DNA of 64,000 bases from Deinococcus piscis. Its GTDB lineage: Bacteria; Deinococcota; Deinococci; Deinococcales; Deinococcaceae. The notes beneath the pieces are model-generated. The model was not told where the DNA came from, did not search any database, and saw nothing but the letters and a program-made list of their open reading frames with translations. Shown in pieces: positions 50,871 through 58,019 of this stretch. The stretch spans positions 28,065 through 92,064 of the forward strand of contig NZ_BNAL01000008.1 of the NCBI RefSeq assembly GCF_014653275.1. Reading direction: 5' to 3'. Each line of letters starts with the position of its first letter. Position 1 is the stretch's first letter. The translations under genes and the position numbers were made by a program.

Positions 50871-51839
50871 ATGCCGACAACTGCTGACCCATATTCCCTT
50901 TCTGGTGTTCGACTGTTCCGTGCCCTTCTGCTTGGGCTGGCCTGCTTGGGCCTTGGCAAGGCCACTGCTCAGCAAGTCCTGCCCGACACTGCTCCGCAGC
51001 ACCTGGTGTCGTACAACGAGGTCAGTGTGCAGCGCGGCGATACGGCCTACAGCTTGGCCCGTGAATACGGCCTGAGCGTCCCGCAATTGCTGGAGCTCAA
51101 CGGCCTGAGCAGCCATGATCTGGAAGTCGGGCAAGTGCTGAAGGTGGCGGCGATTGCCCCGCATCAGGTGGTGAAGGGAGACACCCTCTACAGCTTGGCG
51201 CGGGCCAGCGGTGTCACGGTAGAAGCGCTCCAGTCGGCCAACAATCTGAGCGACAGCGCCATTGAGGTGGGGCAGTGGTTGGCGATTCCTGCCGCGCCCC
51301 GGTCCCAGCCCATGCCCGCCGCAGCGTTGGCCGCCGTTCCGGCTTTCTCGGTCACGCCGTCTCCTGCGGCTCCGGACGTTGCAGGGCCGGAAGCGGGGAG
51401 TGACGCCCTTGGCTGGCGGCGCAATGCCCTGGCGATGCTCAACACCCCTTACGTGTATGGCGGCAACTCGCCGTCTGGGGTGGATTGCAGCTCTTTCGTC
51501 GTGCGGGTGTTTCAGCCGCTGGGTCTCTCGCTGCCCCGCACCAGTGCCCAGCAGGCGCGGGTCGGCCAGCCGGTGGCCCGCGCCTCGCTGCGTGGCGGCG
51601 ATCTGGTGTTCTTCGATACGGTGGGGCGCGGCGGTGTGACTCACGTGGGCATCTATCTGGGCGACGATCAATTCGTAAATGCCAACTCCTACTATGGCCG
51701 CGTGGTGATCGACAAGCTGGAGAGTGACCGCTACTGGTCGCCCCGTTACCTGAGTGCCCGCCGGATTCTGGACAGCGGCACCTTGGCCCAGCTGAACAGC
51801 GGTCTACAGGTCGCGCTGCGTCCAGGCGGAGCCGACTGA
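50871..51839 (+). CDS. Cell-wall endopeptidase with two LysM domains and NlpC/P60 domain
   Basis: Predicted 322 aa. Signal peptide at about 11-33. LysM 1 at 50-92 (VQRGDTAYSLAREYGLSVPQLLELNGLSSHDLEVGQVLKV), LysM 2 at 98-140, a Pro/Ala linker, then NlpC/P60 at about 183-300. Catalytic Cys206 in GVDCSSFV and His258 in VTHVGIYLG are in place; PRTSAQQARVG and GGDLVFFDT are typical. It should cut peptide stems in peptidoglycan outside the cell. Start ATG 50871 gives the cleanest signal peptide; in-frame TTG 50802 is the alternative. Confidence 0.9.
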   Translation: MPTTADPYSLSGVRLFRALLLGLACLGLGKATAQQVLPDTAPQHLVSYNEVSVQRGDTAYSLAREYGLSVPQLLELNGLSSHDLEVGQVLKVAAIAPHQVVKGDTLYSLARASGVTVEALQSANNLSDSAIEVGQWLAIPAAPRSQPMPAAALAAVPAFSVTPSPAAPDVAGPEAGSDALGWRRNALAMLNTPYVYGGNSPSGVDCSSFVVRVFQPLGLSLPRTSAQQARVGQPVARASLRGGDLVFFDTVGRGGVTHVGIYLGDDQFVNANSYYGRVVIDKLESDRYWSPRYLSARRILDSGTLAQLNSGLQVALRPGGAD

Positions 51840-51960
51840 GCCCTGGCCCGCGCCTCAGCCTGGTGCGCTGAGATCAAGTGTGACGGATAGAGGCAGTTGA
51901 CAAAGGGCTGGACGCTTCTGCTATGAGCAAAGCGAGTGCGCCACGCCCGCAGGACGGAAC

Positions 51961-51999
51961 ATGGAGTGCTCTGAGAGCCTTTTCTGCAGAGCACTCCAT
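51961..51999. repeat. 13-bp perfect hairpin
   Basis: ATGGAGTGCTCTG (51961-51973) pairs with CAGAGCACTCCAT (51987-51999) around a 13-nt loop. No U-tract follows on either strand, so it is not a standard terminator. It lies about 120 bp after the NlpC/P60 gene. Confidence 0.5.
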
Positions 52000-52282
52000 A
52001 TGGGCTGGTAAGTCTGCGCGGCGGTTTGCACTGTTAGCTGAGCAACAAGCCGGACCAGCGGCACTTTGCATGGGGTACAGCGTTAAGGGATAAAGCATAA
52101 CGGGATGGAGGTTTCGAGCCCGGGTAACGGGTAAATGGTAAAACTTCCTCAATACGTTAGGTCCTGAGAATGGACTGTGTATGGGACAGCTTTTCTCGTG
52201 TGCTGACGAAGACCCAGAGCAGCCGGGCCCGCTGCGAGCAGCCTACAGACGCGCCCTCAAGTCAGCCCGCTGCTCCTCCTTC

Positions 52283-52310
52283 TTGCCGGATGACAAGACA
52301 CGGGTATGAT
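52283..52310 (+). promoter_or_regulatory. Possible sigma-70 promoter upstream of murA
   Basis: TTGCCG at 52283-52288, a 16-nt spacer, and TATGAT at 52305-52310. It would give murA a leader of about 280 nt, or serve a small RNA. Confidence 0.4.
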
Positions 52311-52594
52311 TTCCTGGCAAAAGCTCGGCGTATGGTTATACAAATGTGTGCTTGGCGCGGCGGTTCGGCTCAAAAGTGTGTGGCTTTTCATCTGTAAAGT
52401 TCGCAGATGGGCGCGGGTGGTTCGTGGACACTCCCCATATCCACTGCTACTATGCGGCTTGAGATTGGTTTCCCTCACATATTTGGGGGAAACGGGGGTT
52501 AAAACAAGAGTGACCCCTTTGGCCCTACAGTGGCCAGCGGTCAGCTTTTCTACTTTACTTCCCTGCTGCCTAGCAGCGCCCGAAAGGAACAACC

Positions 52595-53881
52595 ATGCAT
52601 CTATCCCCACTGCGTATCCAAGGCGGTCATCCCCTTGGAGGAGAGTTGGCTGTCCAGCCTAGCAAAAATGCCGCCTTGCCCATTTTGGTGGCCAGCCTTC
52701 TGAGTAGTGAGCCGGTGACTTTGCATGGCATTCCCCGGTTGAGCGATGTCTATACCATCCTGGAGCTGGCCAGCCATGTGGGCGCGCGCCACGCTTGGAC
52801 GGGGCCCAACAGCCTCACCATCCACACGCCCGAGCTGCTGCACACCGACGCGCCATACGCGCTGGTGAGCAAGATGCGCGCTTCGTTCATCATGATGGGT
52901 GCGCTGCTGGGCCGGGCCGGTGAAGCCACGGTGAGCATGCCTGGCGGCTGCGCGTTTGGGTTCCGGCCTGTAGATCAGCACGTCAAAGCATTCCGTGCCA
53001 TCGGGATTGATGTCACTGAAGAGGGCGGTAACTTCCAGGCCAGCCGGGGCGCGAACTTTGGTGGACGCTTTGTGTTTGAGATGTTGACCGTCGGCGGCAC
53101 CCACAACGCCATTCTGGCTTCGGTGCTGGGCGAAGGCAGCCATGTCACCCTGGAAAATGCGTCAATTGATACCGACGTGGTGGACCTGATCGGCTTCCTG
53201 AACTCGTTGGGTGCCGACATTCGCGGCGCGGGCACCAACACCCTGGACATTTATGGCGTAAAAGCCCTGCGCGGAGGCGAGTACCGGGTGATTCCTGACC
53301 GCATTGAGGCGGGCACCTTTATGCTGGCCGCCGCTGCCACCCGCAGCCGCCTGACGCTGACCGACCTGCGCCCCGACCACGTCCGCTCCCTGAGCAGCAA
53401 GCTGGAGGAGATGGGCGTGCAGATCACCGAGAGCGCTGACTCGCTGGTCGTGGACGCTACGCGCGGCATCTTGCGCCCGGTAGATGTGACCACCCAGAGC
53501 TATCCCGGTTTCCCCACCGACCTGCAACCCCAGATGAGTGCATTGCTGGCAACGGTAGACGGCACCAGCATCGTGCAGGACCCGGTGTACAAAGACCGCC
53601 TCACCCATGTGGCCGAGTTGCAGCGCATGGGGGCCGACATCAAAGTGAGCGGCTACACCCAGATTATTCGTGGTGCTCACCTGCGCGGCGCACCAGTCAA
53701 GGCCGCCGACCTGCGGGCAGGCGCCTCCCTGTTTATTGCGGGTCTGACGGCTGACGGTGAAACGGTGATTGACGGCGTAGAGTACCTCAACCGTGGCTAC
53801 GAGAACCTGGCAGCCCGCCTGCGCAGCATCGGCGCGGATGTCCACCAGCCTGAAGTCAACCTCGCTTCTGCGATGGACTGA
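52595..53881 (+). CDS. murA: UDP-N-acetylglucosamine 1-carboxyvinyltransferase
   Basis: Predicted 428 aa. It transfers enolpyruvate to UDP-GlcNAc, the first committed step of peptidoglycan synthesis and the target of fosfomycin. Catalytic Cys119 lies in PGGCAFGFRPVDQH, where Deinococcus keeps the fosfomycin-reactive cysteine. IQGGHPLGGELAVQPSKNAALPILVASLL, TEEGGNFQASRG, ASVLGEGSHVTLENASIDTDVVDLIGFLNSLGADI and RIEAGTFMLAAAATR are typical. ATG follows AAAGGAACAACC. A terminator follows the stop by 47 bp. Confidence 0.96.
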   Translation: MHLSPLRIQGGHPLGGELAVQPSKNAALPILVASLLSSEPVTLHGIPRLSDVYTILELASHVGARHAWTGPNSLTIHTPELLHTDAPYALVSKMRASFIMMGALLGRAGEATVSMPGGCAFGFRPVDQHVKAFRAIGIDVTEEGGNFQASRGANFGGRFVFEMLTVGGTHNAILASVLGEGSHVTLENASIDTDVVDLIGFLNSLGADIRGAGTNTLDIYGVKALRGGEYRVIPDRIEAGTFMLAAAATRSRLTLTDLRPDHVRSLSSKLEEMGVQITESADSLVVDATRGILRPVDVTTQSYPGFPTDLQPQMSALLATVDGTSIVQDPVYKDRLTHVAELQRMGADIKVSGYTQIIRGAHLRGAPVKAADLRAGASLFIAGLTADGETVIDGVEYLNRGYENLAARLRSIGADVHQPEVNLASAMD

Positions 53882-53927
53882 GCGCTGCCCGTACTCAGGG
53901 GCAGCAGCTAAGAGAGACCATTTAAGG

Positions 53928-53963
53928 AAAAGGACCGCGTCATTAGAGGAGGCGGTCCTTTCC
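53928..53963. terminator. Bidirectional terminator between murA and ald
   Basis: AAAAGGACCGC pairs with GCGGTCCTTT around a 13-nt loop, with A-run and T-run flanks. It sits between the convergent murA and ald genes. Confidence 0.8.
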
Positions 53964-53998
53964 TGATGCTGGATTGATTCTGCCTAGGCTGATTCTGC

Positions 53999-55126
53999 TT
54001 AGTGGGCTGCTGCCGCGCTGCCCCGCACAGCTTCGGCGGCGTCGGTCCAGGGCATGCCGAAGGCTTCGGCCACTGGGCCGTTGGTCAGCTGTCCGGCGTA
54101 GGTGTTCAGGCCGGGCAGCAGCGAAGCGTTGCGCTGCAGCGCCTGCACGCCATGCTCGGCCAGGCTGAACACGTAAGGCATGGTCTGGTTGGTCAGGGCC
54201 AGGGTAGAGGTGCGCGGCACAGCGCCGGGCATGTTGGCAACGCCGTAGTGGATGATGCCGTCCACCACATAGGTCGGGTCGTCATGGGTGGTGGCATGAA
54301 TGGTTTCCACGCAGCCGCCCTGATCCACGGCCACGTCCACGATGACTGCCCCCTCGGGCATCAGGCTCAGCATGTCGCGGGTGACCAGATGCGGCGCTTT
54401 GGCTCCGGGGATCAGGACCGCGCCGATCAGCAGATCAGTCTGTGGCAGCAGCTCGCGCAAGTTGGCTTCGCTGCTCATCATGGTGGTGATGCGCCCAAAG
54501 AACACATCATCCAAGTAGGCCAATCGGCGCTGCGACACATCCAGAATCGTGACGTGAGCGCCCAGGCCCATCGCCATTTTGGCTGCGTTGGTGCCCACCA
54601 CACCGCCGCCCACGATGGTTACGTTGCCGGGCTTGACGCCAGGCACGCCGCCTAGCAGCACGCCGCGTCCACCCACCGGCTTTTGCAGATGGTAGGCACC
54701 AGCCTGCACGCTCAGGCGTCCAGCCACTTCACTCATGGGCATCAGCAGGGGCAGGCTGCCGTCGCTATGCTGCACGGTTTCGTAAGCCACTGCCGTGGTG
54801 CCCGCCGCCAGCAGTGCGTCAGTCAGCGGGCGGTCAGCGGCCAGGTGCAGGTAGGTGAACAGCAGCAGGTCGCTGCGCAGGTAGCCGTACTCACTGGCGA
54901 CTGGCTCCTTGACCTTGACCACCATTTCGGCGGCCCAGGCGTCGGCAGCCGTGCCCAGCTCAGCTCCAGCCTGACGGTAGGCGTCGTCGCTAAAGCCGCT
55001 GCCAACGCCCGCGCCCGCTTCGACGGTCACGCGGTGCCCACGGCGCACCAACGACTCCACGCCGCCGGGGGTCATGGCGACCCGGTTTTCTTTGACCTTG
55101 ATTTCCTTGGGGAGTCCGATATGCAT
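53999..55126 (-). CDS. ald: Alanine dehydrogenase
   Basis: Predicted 375 aa. It converts L-alanine to pyruvate and ammonia with NAD. The N-terminal domain has [47 protein letters not shown] with catalytic Lys/His region further on ([21 protein letters not shown] with the active-site His). The NAD-binding domain shows [28 protein letters not shown]. The end reads [18 protein letters not shown]. The divergent Lrp-type regulator 215 bp away is the usual partner of ald genes and probably controls it. Confidence 0.97.
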   Translation of the reverse strand: MHIGLPKEIKVKENRVAMTPGGVESLVRRGHRVTVEAGAGVGSGFSDDAYRQAGAELGTAADAWAAEMVVKVKEPVASEYGYLRSDLLLFTYLHLAADRPLTDALLAAGTTAVAYETVQHSDGSLPLLMPMSEVAGRLSVQAGAYHLQKPVGGRGVLLGGVPGVKPGNVTIVGGGVVGTNAAKMAMGLGAHVTILDVSQRRLAYLDDVFFGRITTMMSSEANLRELLPQTDLLIGAVLIPGAKAPHLVTRDMLSLMPEGAVIVDVAVDQGGCVETIHATTHDDPTYVVDGIIHYGVANMPGAVPRTSTLALTNQTMPYVFSLAEHGVQALQRNASLLPGLNTYAGQLTNGPVAEAFGMPWTDAAEAVRGSAAAAH

Positions 55127-55238
55127 AGTCTGTCCTCTCTGGGGGCGCGGAGGCCAGGCCGGTCCATCCGGCGCTGCGCGGGCCAGCCCGGCCTATAGGC
55201 CCTGGCCGACTTTCCGTCCCTGATGCTTGAAAGATGAC

Positions 55239-55306
55239 GCAATCTTAACCCTTCATCTCCCAAGTACGATTGCGCTTGCGGCCCGCCACTTCCTGGTGGG
55301 CGCAAT
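55239..55306. promoter_or_regulatory. Repeated CGCAAT elements in the ald-lrp intergenic region
   Basis: CGCAATC (55239-55245), its complement GATTGCG (55268-55274), and CGCAAT (55301-55306) lie about 30 bp apart, near three helical turns. They sit between ald and the Lrp/AsnC gene and fit a cooperative Lrp-type site. Confidence 0.4.
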
Positions 55307-55340
55307 AAGACTGCGTCAGGCTGCTAAAATTCTGTCAAAT

Positions 55341-55811
55341 ATGGCTTCATTGCAACTGGACGAAACCGATATCCGCCTGCTGAACATCCTTCAGCGCGAT
55401 GGCCGCATTGCCAACACCGAGCTGGCTGACGAAGTGGGTCTGACCCCTGCCCCCACGCTGCGGCGCGTGCGGCGGCTGGAAGAGGCCGGGCTGATTCGGC
55501 GCTACGTGGCGCTGCTGGACCCGGAAATGATTGGGCGCGGCTTTCTGGTGATGGTGCGGGTCACCCTGTCGGGGCAGACCAAAGCGGGCTTTGAAACGTT
55601 TGGAGAGCAGATGCGCCGCCGTCCCGAGGTGCTGGAATGCTACTTGTGCCTTGGCGGCACCGATTACTTCCTGAAAGTGGCGACCCGCGACCTGATGGAA
55701 TACCAGCGCTTTTTGGTGGATGTGCTCGCGGCCAACCCACTCGTGCAGCACACCGATTCCATCCTGGTGGTCAAGCAGGAAAAGCAGACCACTGCGCTGC
55801 CGCTGGAGTGA
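55341..55811 (+). CDS. Lrp/AsnC family transcriptional regulator
   Basis: Predicted 156 aa. Helix-turn-helix: LDETDIRLLNILQRDGRIANTELADEVGLTPAPTLRRVRRLEEAGLIRRYVALLD. The C-terminal RAM ligand domain: VMVRVTLSGQTKAGFETFGEQMRRRPEVLECYLCLGGTDYFLKVATRDLMEYQRFLVDVLAANPLVQHTDSILVVKQEK. It is divergent from alanine dehydrogenase, so alanine or another amino acid is a probable effector. Start ATG 55341 matches the family N-terminus; a TAAAAT box lies 10 nt upstream. Confidence 0.94.
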   Translation: MASLQLDETDIRLLNILQRDGRIANTELADEVGLTPAPTLRRVRRLEEAGLIRRYVALLDPEMIGRGFLVMVRVTLSGQTKAGFETFGEQMRRRPEVLECYLCLGGTDYFLKVATRDLMEYQRFLVDVLAANPLVQHTDSILVVKQEKQTTALPLE

Positions 55812-55864
55812 GCCCAGCACAGGCGAATATCTGACCAGATGGCCTGGAGCCAGCCGCGGGGCCG

Positions 55865-55870
55865 TAAAAT
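55865..55870 (+). promoter_or_regulatory. -10 box for the cyclophilin lipoprotein gene (leaderless layout)
   Basis: TAAAAT ends 7 nt before the ATG at 55878. Confidence 0.6.
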
Positions 55871-55877
55871 GGCAGCC

Positions 55878-56600
55878 ATGAACAAATTGGTCTGGACCTT
55901 GCCGGTGCTGCTACTCGCCTCCTGTGCTCCCATGCAGCAAGGGATGCAAGAGCAGCATGACGCTCCCCCCCAAGCCCACTCTCAGGTGCCTGCCCCAGCG
56001 CAGCAAGATGGCAGCTGGCAGGCACTGCCCTATCTGGCCCCGCAGCGCACGGTCACCTTTGCCCGCGCGGAGCAGGTGACTGAGCCGGGCAAGCAGTACC
56101 GCGCCGTGCTGAACACCTCGCGTGGTCCGATCACCCTGGAGTTGTATCCGGACAAAGCTCCACAGGCGGTCAATAGTTTCATCTTCCTGGCCCGGAATCA
56201 CTTTTATGAGGGCACCCGCTTTCACCGCGTGATTGACGGCTTTATGGCGCAGGGCGGCGACCCCCTGAGCGCTGACCTGGCCCAGCAAGCCGAATGGGGC
56301 ACGGGCGGCCCCGGCTACTCGTTCCGCTACGAGGTGGACAGCGGCCTGACCTTCAATGAAGCCGGTGTGCTTGGTATGGCCCGCAGCGCCTCGCCCGACT
56401 CGCAGGGCAGTCAGTTCTTTATCACCCTGGCTCCGGCCAGCTTCCTGAATGGGCAGTACACGGTCTTTGGCCGGGTGGTGGAAGGTATGGACGTACTGCG
56501 TGCCCTCACCAAGACTTCAGCCAGTGGGCCTTACGGCGAGCAGCCGATTGCTGGGGCTCAAGCCGACGTGCTCAGCAGCGTGACCATTCTGACCCGCTGA
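55878..56600 (+). CDS. Cyclophilin-type peptidyl-prolyl isomerase, lipoprotein
   Basis: Predicted 240 aa. Lipoprotein signal peptide MNKLVWTLPVLLLASC with the lipid-modified cysteine at residue 16, then a Gln/Ala/Pro-rich linker to about residue 50. The cyclophilin domain covers about 75-238: GPITLELYPDKAPQAVNSFIFLARNHFYEGTRFHRVIDGFMAQGGDP, GYSFRYEVDSGLTFNEAGVLGMARSASPDSQGSQFFITLAPASFLNGQYTVFGRVVEGMDVL. It should assist folding of exported proteins at the envelope. Start is supported by the -10 box. Confidence 0.93.
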   Translation: MNKLVWTLPVLLLASCAPMQQGMQEQHDAPPQAHSQVPAPAQQDGSWQALPYLAPQRTVTFARAEQVTEPGKQYRAVLNTSRGPITLELYPDKAPQAVNSFIFLARNHFYEGTRFHRVIDGFMAQGGDPLSADLAQQAEWGTGGPGYSFRYEVDSGLTFNEAGVLGMARSASPDSQGSQFFITLAPASFLNGQYTVFGRVVEGMDVLRALTKTSASGPYGEQPIAGAQADVLSSVTILTR

Positions 56601-56658
56601 AGTTCGGGTGCGGCACGCATTTTTGACAGGGGAGAGGGGCCTGCGCGGCTCCTCTCCC

Positions 56659-56664
56659 TATACT
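56659..56664 (+). promoter_or_regulatory. -10 box for the PSD-like gene (leaderless layout)
   Basis: TATACT ends 6 nt before the ATG at 56671. Confidence 0.55.
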
Positions 56665-56670
56665 TGCACC

Positions 56671-57213
56671 ATGAAGTCCAAGCACCTGCTGGCCGGTCTG
56701 AGCGCTGCGGCGCTGGCCTGGGCCTACCACCAGCGCAGCTATCGCTACCGCGACCCGGTTCGCTTGCCGCCTGCGGGCGCTGGCCTGCTGTCCCCGGCAG
56801 ATGGCCGAGTGGCTTTTGTGCGCCGTACCGAGGATGGCTGGCAGCTAGGTGTGGCCTTAGACTCGCTCAGCGTGCGGTATGTCTATGCGCCGCAGGACGG
56901 GACCGTGCAGGCCCTCACGCGTGAGGACGCCCACTTGCCGGAACAGACTCGCCCCGCCGATGGCCTGACCCTGACTTTTGGGAACGACTTGGGTGTGACC
57001 CTAACTGCACCTACTGGACGCCTACAAGCCCGCACCTATTTCAGTGCGGGTCAGCCGGTGCGCCAGGGTAACAAGCTGGCCTTTTTGGAGCGTGGTGAGC
57101 GGGTGGTGCTTTCCTTCGGGGCAGGCTTCCGCCCGGTTGCCCGTGTGGGCGAGCGTGTGACCGGAGCGCAAACGGTGGTGGCCCAGCGGTTTGCTGACAT
57201 CCGTACGGGCTGA
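56671..57213 (+). CDS. Phosphatidylserine decarboxylase-like protein lacking the pyruvoyl serine
   Basis: Predicted 180 aa. A short hydrophobic N-terminus (about 5-19) is followed by AGAGLLSPADGRVAFV (36-50), the PSD signature, VALDSLSVRYVYAPQDGTVQAL, and the terminal GERVVLSFGAGFRPVARVGERVTGAQTVVAQ. In active short PSDs the segment equal to residues 142-144 reads GSR, and its serine becomes the pyruvoyl group; here it reads GER. Without that serine it cannot self-cleave, so it is probably not a decarboxylase. It may be a lipid-binding relative. Confidence 0.65.
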   Translation: MKSKHLLAGLSAAALAWAYHQRSYRYRDPVRLPPAGAGLLSPADGRVAFVRRTEDGWQLGVALDSLSVRYVYAPQDGTVQALTREDAHLPEQTRPADGLTLTFGNDLGVTLTAPTGRLQARTYFSAGQPVRQGNKLAFLERGERVVLSFGAGFRPVARVGERVTGAQTVVAQRFADIRTG

Positions 57214-57340
57214 CTGGCGCATGTGGCCGCACTTGGCAGTCATCACCGCTGGCCTGCGACCACGCCCCGCTGCTGTGAATGATGCTCTGAGATTGGCCCC
57301 CACGGCCCGGCAGGCGCTCAAACAGGCGAGCTCCAGCCTC

Positions 57341-57346
57341 TAAACT
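57341..57346 (+). promoter_or_regulatory. -10 box for the zinc-ribbon gene (leaderless layout)
   Basis: TAAACT ends 6 nt before the ATG at 57353. Confidence 0.55.
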
Positions 57347-57352
57347 TGCAGC

Positions 57353-57979
57353 ATGTCCCGCAAGCCGCGCACCCACCGCATAGACCGCGCTGAGTTCTAC
57401 GAAGTGACTGGGCGCTTACAACATTACGCCTGTTTCCACTGCCGCAAAGCCTTCAAGCAGCCGCTAGGGTCAGGCGAATGCCTTTGCCCGCAGTGCCGCC
57501 AGCCGATGACCAATATGGGCACCGACTTTAGAGCGCCGCCGCAGCGAGACGCAGGGCAGTGGCGCAAGGTTGAAGCATTGGCTGAAGCAGGGGTGGGATT
57601 TTTCCCCAGCCATCCTGACGGGTTGCCGGGTGAGGGGCCCGCAACGCTGGCAGAGGTTCCAGCCTTCCTGAGGAGGATTTGCCCGCCCAGCGCCGCAGAG
57701 AAGATGCTGGCGGGTAGGCCCCAGCGCTCGCGTGCGCCGAGGGAAGGCAAGCTTGGTGTTCAGGGGCAAGCTCCCCGACAAACCTTTTTCCTGTTCGGAG
57801 ACAAGCTCATGCAGGGGCAGCAGCTTGAAGTCTGGCACGGTGGCACCTGGCAGCCTGCCTTGCTGTGGGGCCGAAATGGTGCAGGCGCGCCATCACACCT
57901 CGTCCTGCTGAATGAAAAGCGTCAGAGCATAGGTCAACTTCCGCTTGACCCGACGCTCCGCCTTCGCTGGCCCCAATAA
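57353..57979 (+). CDS. Zinc-ribbon protein of unknown function
   Basis: Predicted 208 aa. Two CxxC pairs, CFHC (27-30) and CPQC (45-48), form a zinc ribbon. QPMTNMGTDFRAPPQRDAGQWRKVEALAEAGVGFFPSHP follows. The C-terminal third (about 135-208) has beta-like strands (QTFFLFGDKLMQGQQLEVWHGGTWQPALLWGRNGAGAPSHLVLLN). No known function. The stop overlaps the A-run of the shared terminator with clpB. Confidence 0.7.
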   Translation: MSRKPRTHRIDRAEFYEVTGRLQHYACFHCRKAFKQPLGSGECLCPQCRQPMTNMGTDFRAPPQRDAGQWRKVEALAEAGVGFFPSHPDGLPGEGPATLAEVPAFLRRICPPSAAEKMLAGRPQRSRAPREGKLGVQGQAPRQTFFLFGDKLMQGQQLEVWHGGTWQPALLWGRNGAGAPSHLVLLNEKRQSIGQLPLDPTLRLRWPQ

Positions 57980-58007
57980 AAAAGCCGGAGCCATCGCTCC
58001 AGCTTCT
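57977..58007. terminator. Terminator shared by the zinc-ribbon gene and clpB
   Basis: On the minus strand AAGCTGGAGC pairs with GCTCCGGCTT (one mismatch) and is followed by six T, 12 bp after the clpB stop. The A-run on the other side follows the zinc-ribbon gene. Confidence 0.8.
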
Positions 58008-58019
58008 CCTGGGTGGCAC

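Larger units (their letters stand above)
51840..52594. other. 755-bp gene-free region upstream of murA
   Basis: No open frame here has family-like content or a ribosome binding site; the frames seen at 52170-52397 and 52306-52662 look like chance. The stretch is less GC-rich than its flanks. It contains a 13-bp perfect hairpin (51961-51999), a TTGACA (51897-51902), a good sigma-70 type promoter (52283-52310), a CATCTG-N9-CAGATG repeat (52389-52409) and a GTTTCCC-N12-GGGAAAC repeat (52468-52493). A long regulated murA leader or a small RNA gene is possible. Confidence 0.45.

Noticed and set aside
52306..52662. 118-codon frame before and into murA
   Set aside because: Runs out of frame into murA, has no ribosome binding site and an odd Trp/Arg/Cys-rich composition.
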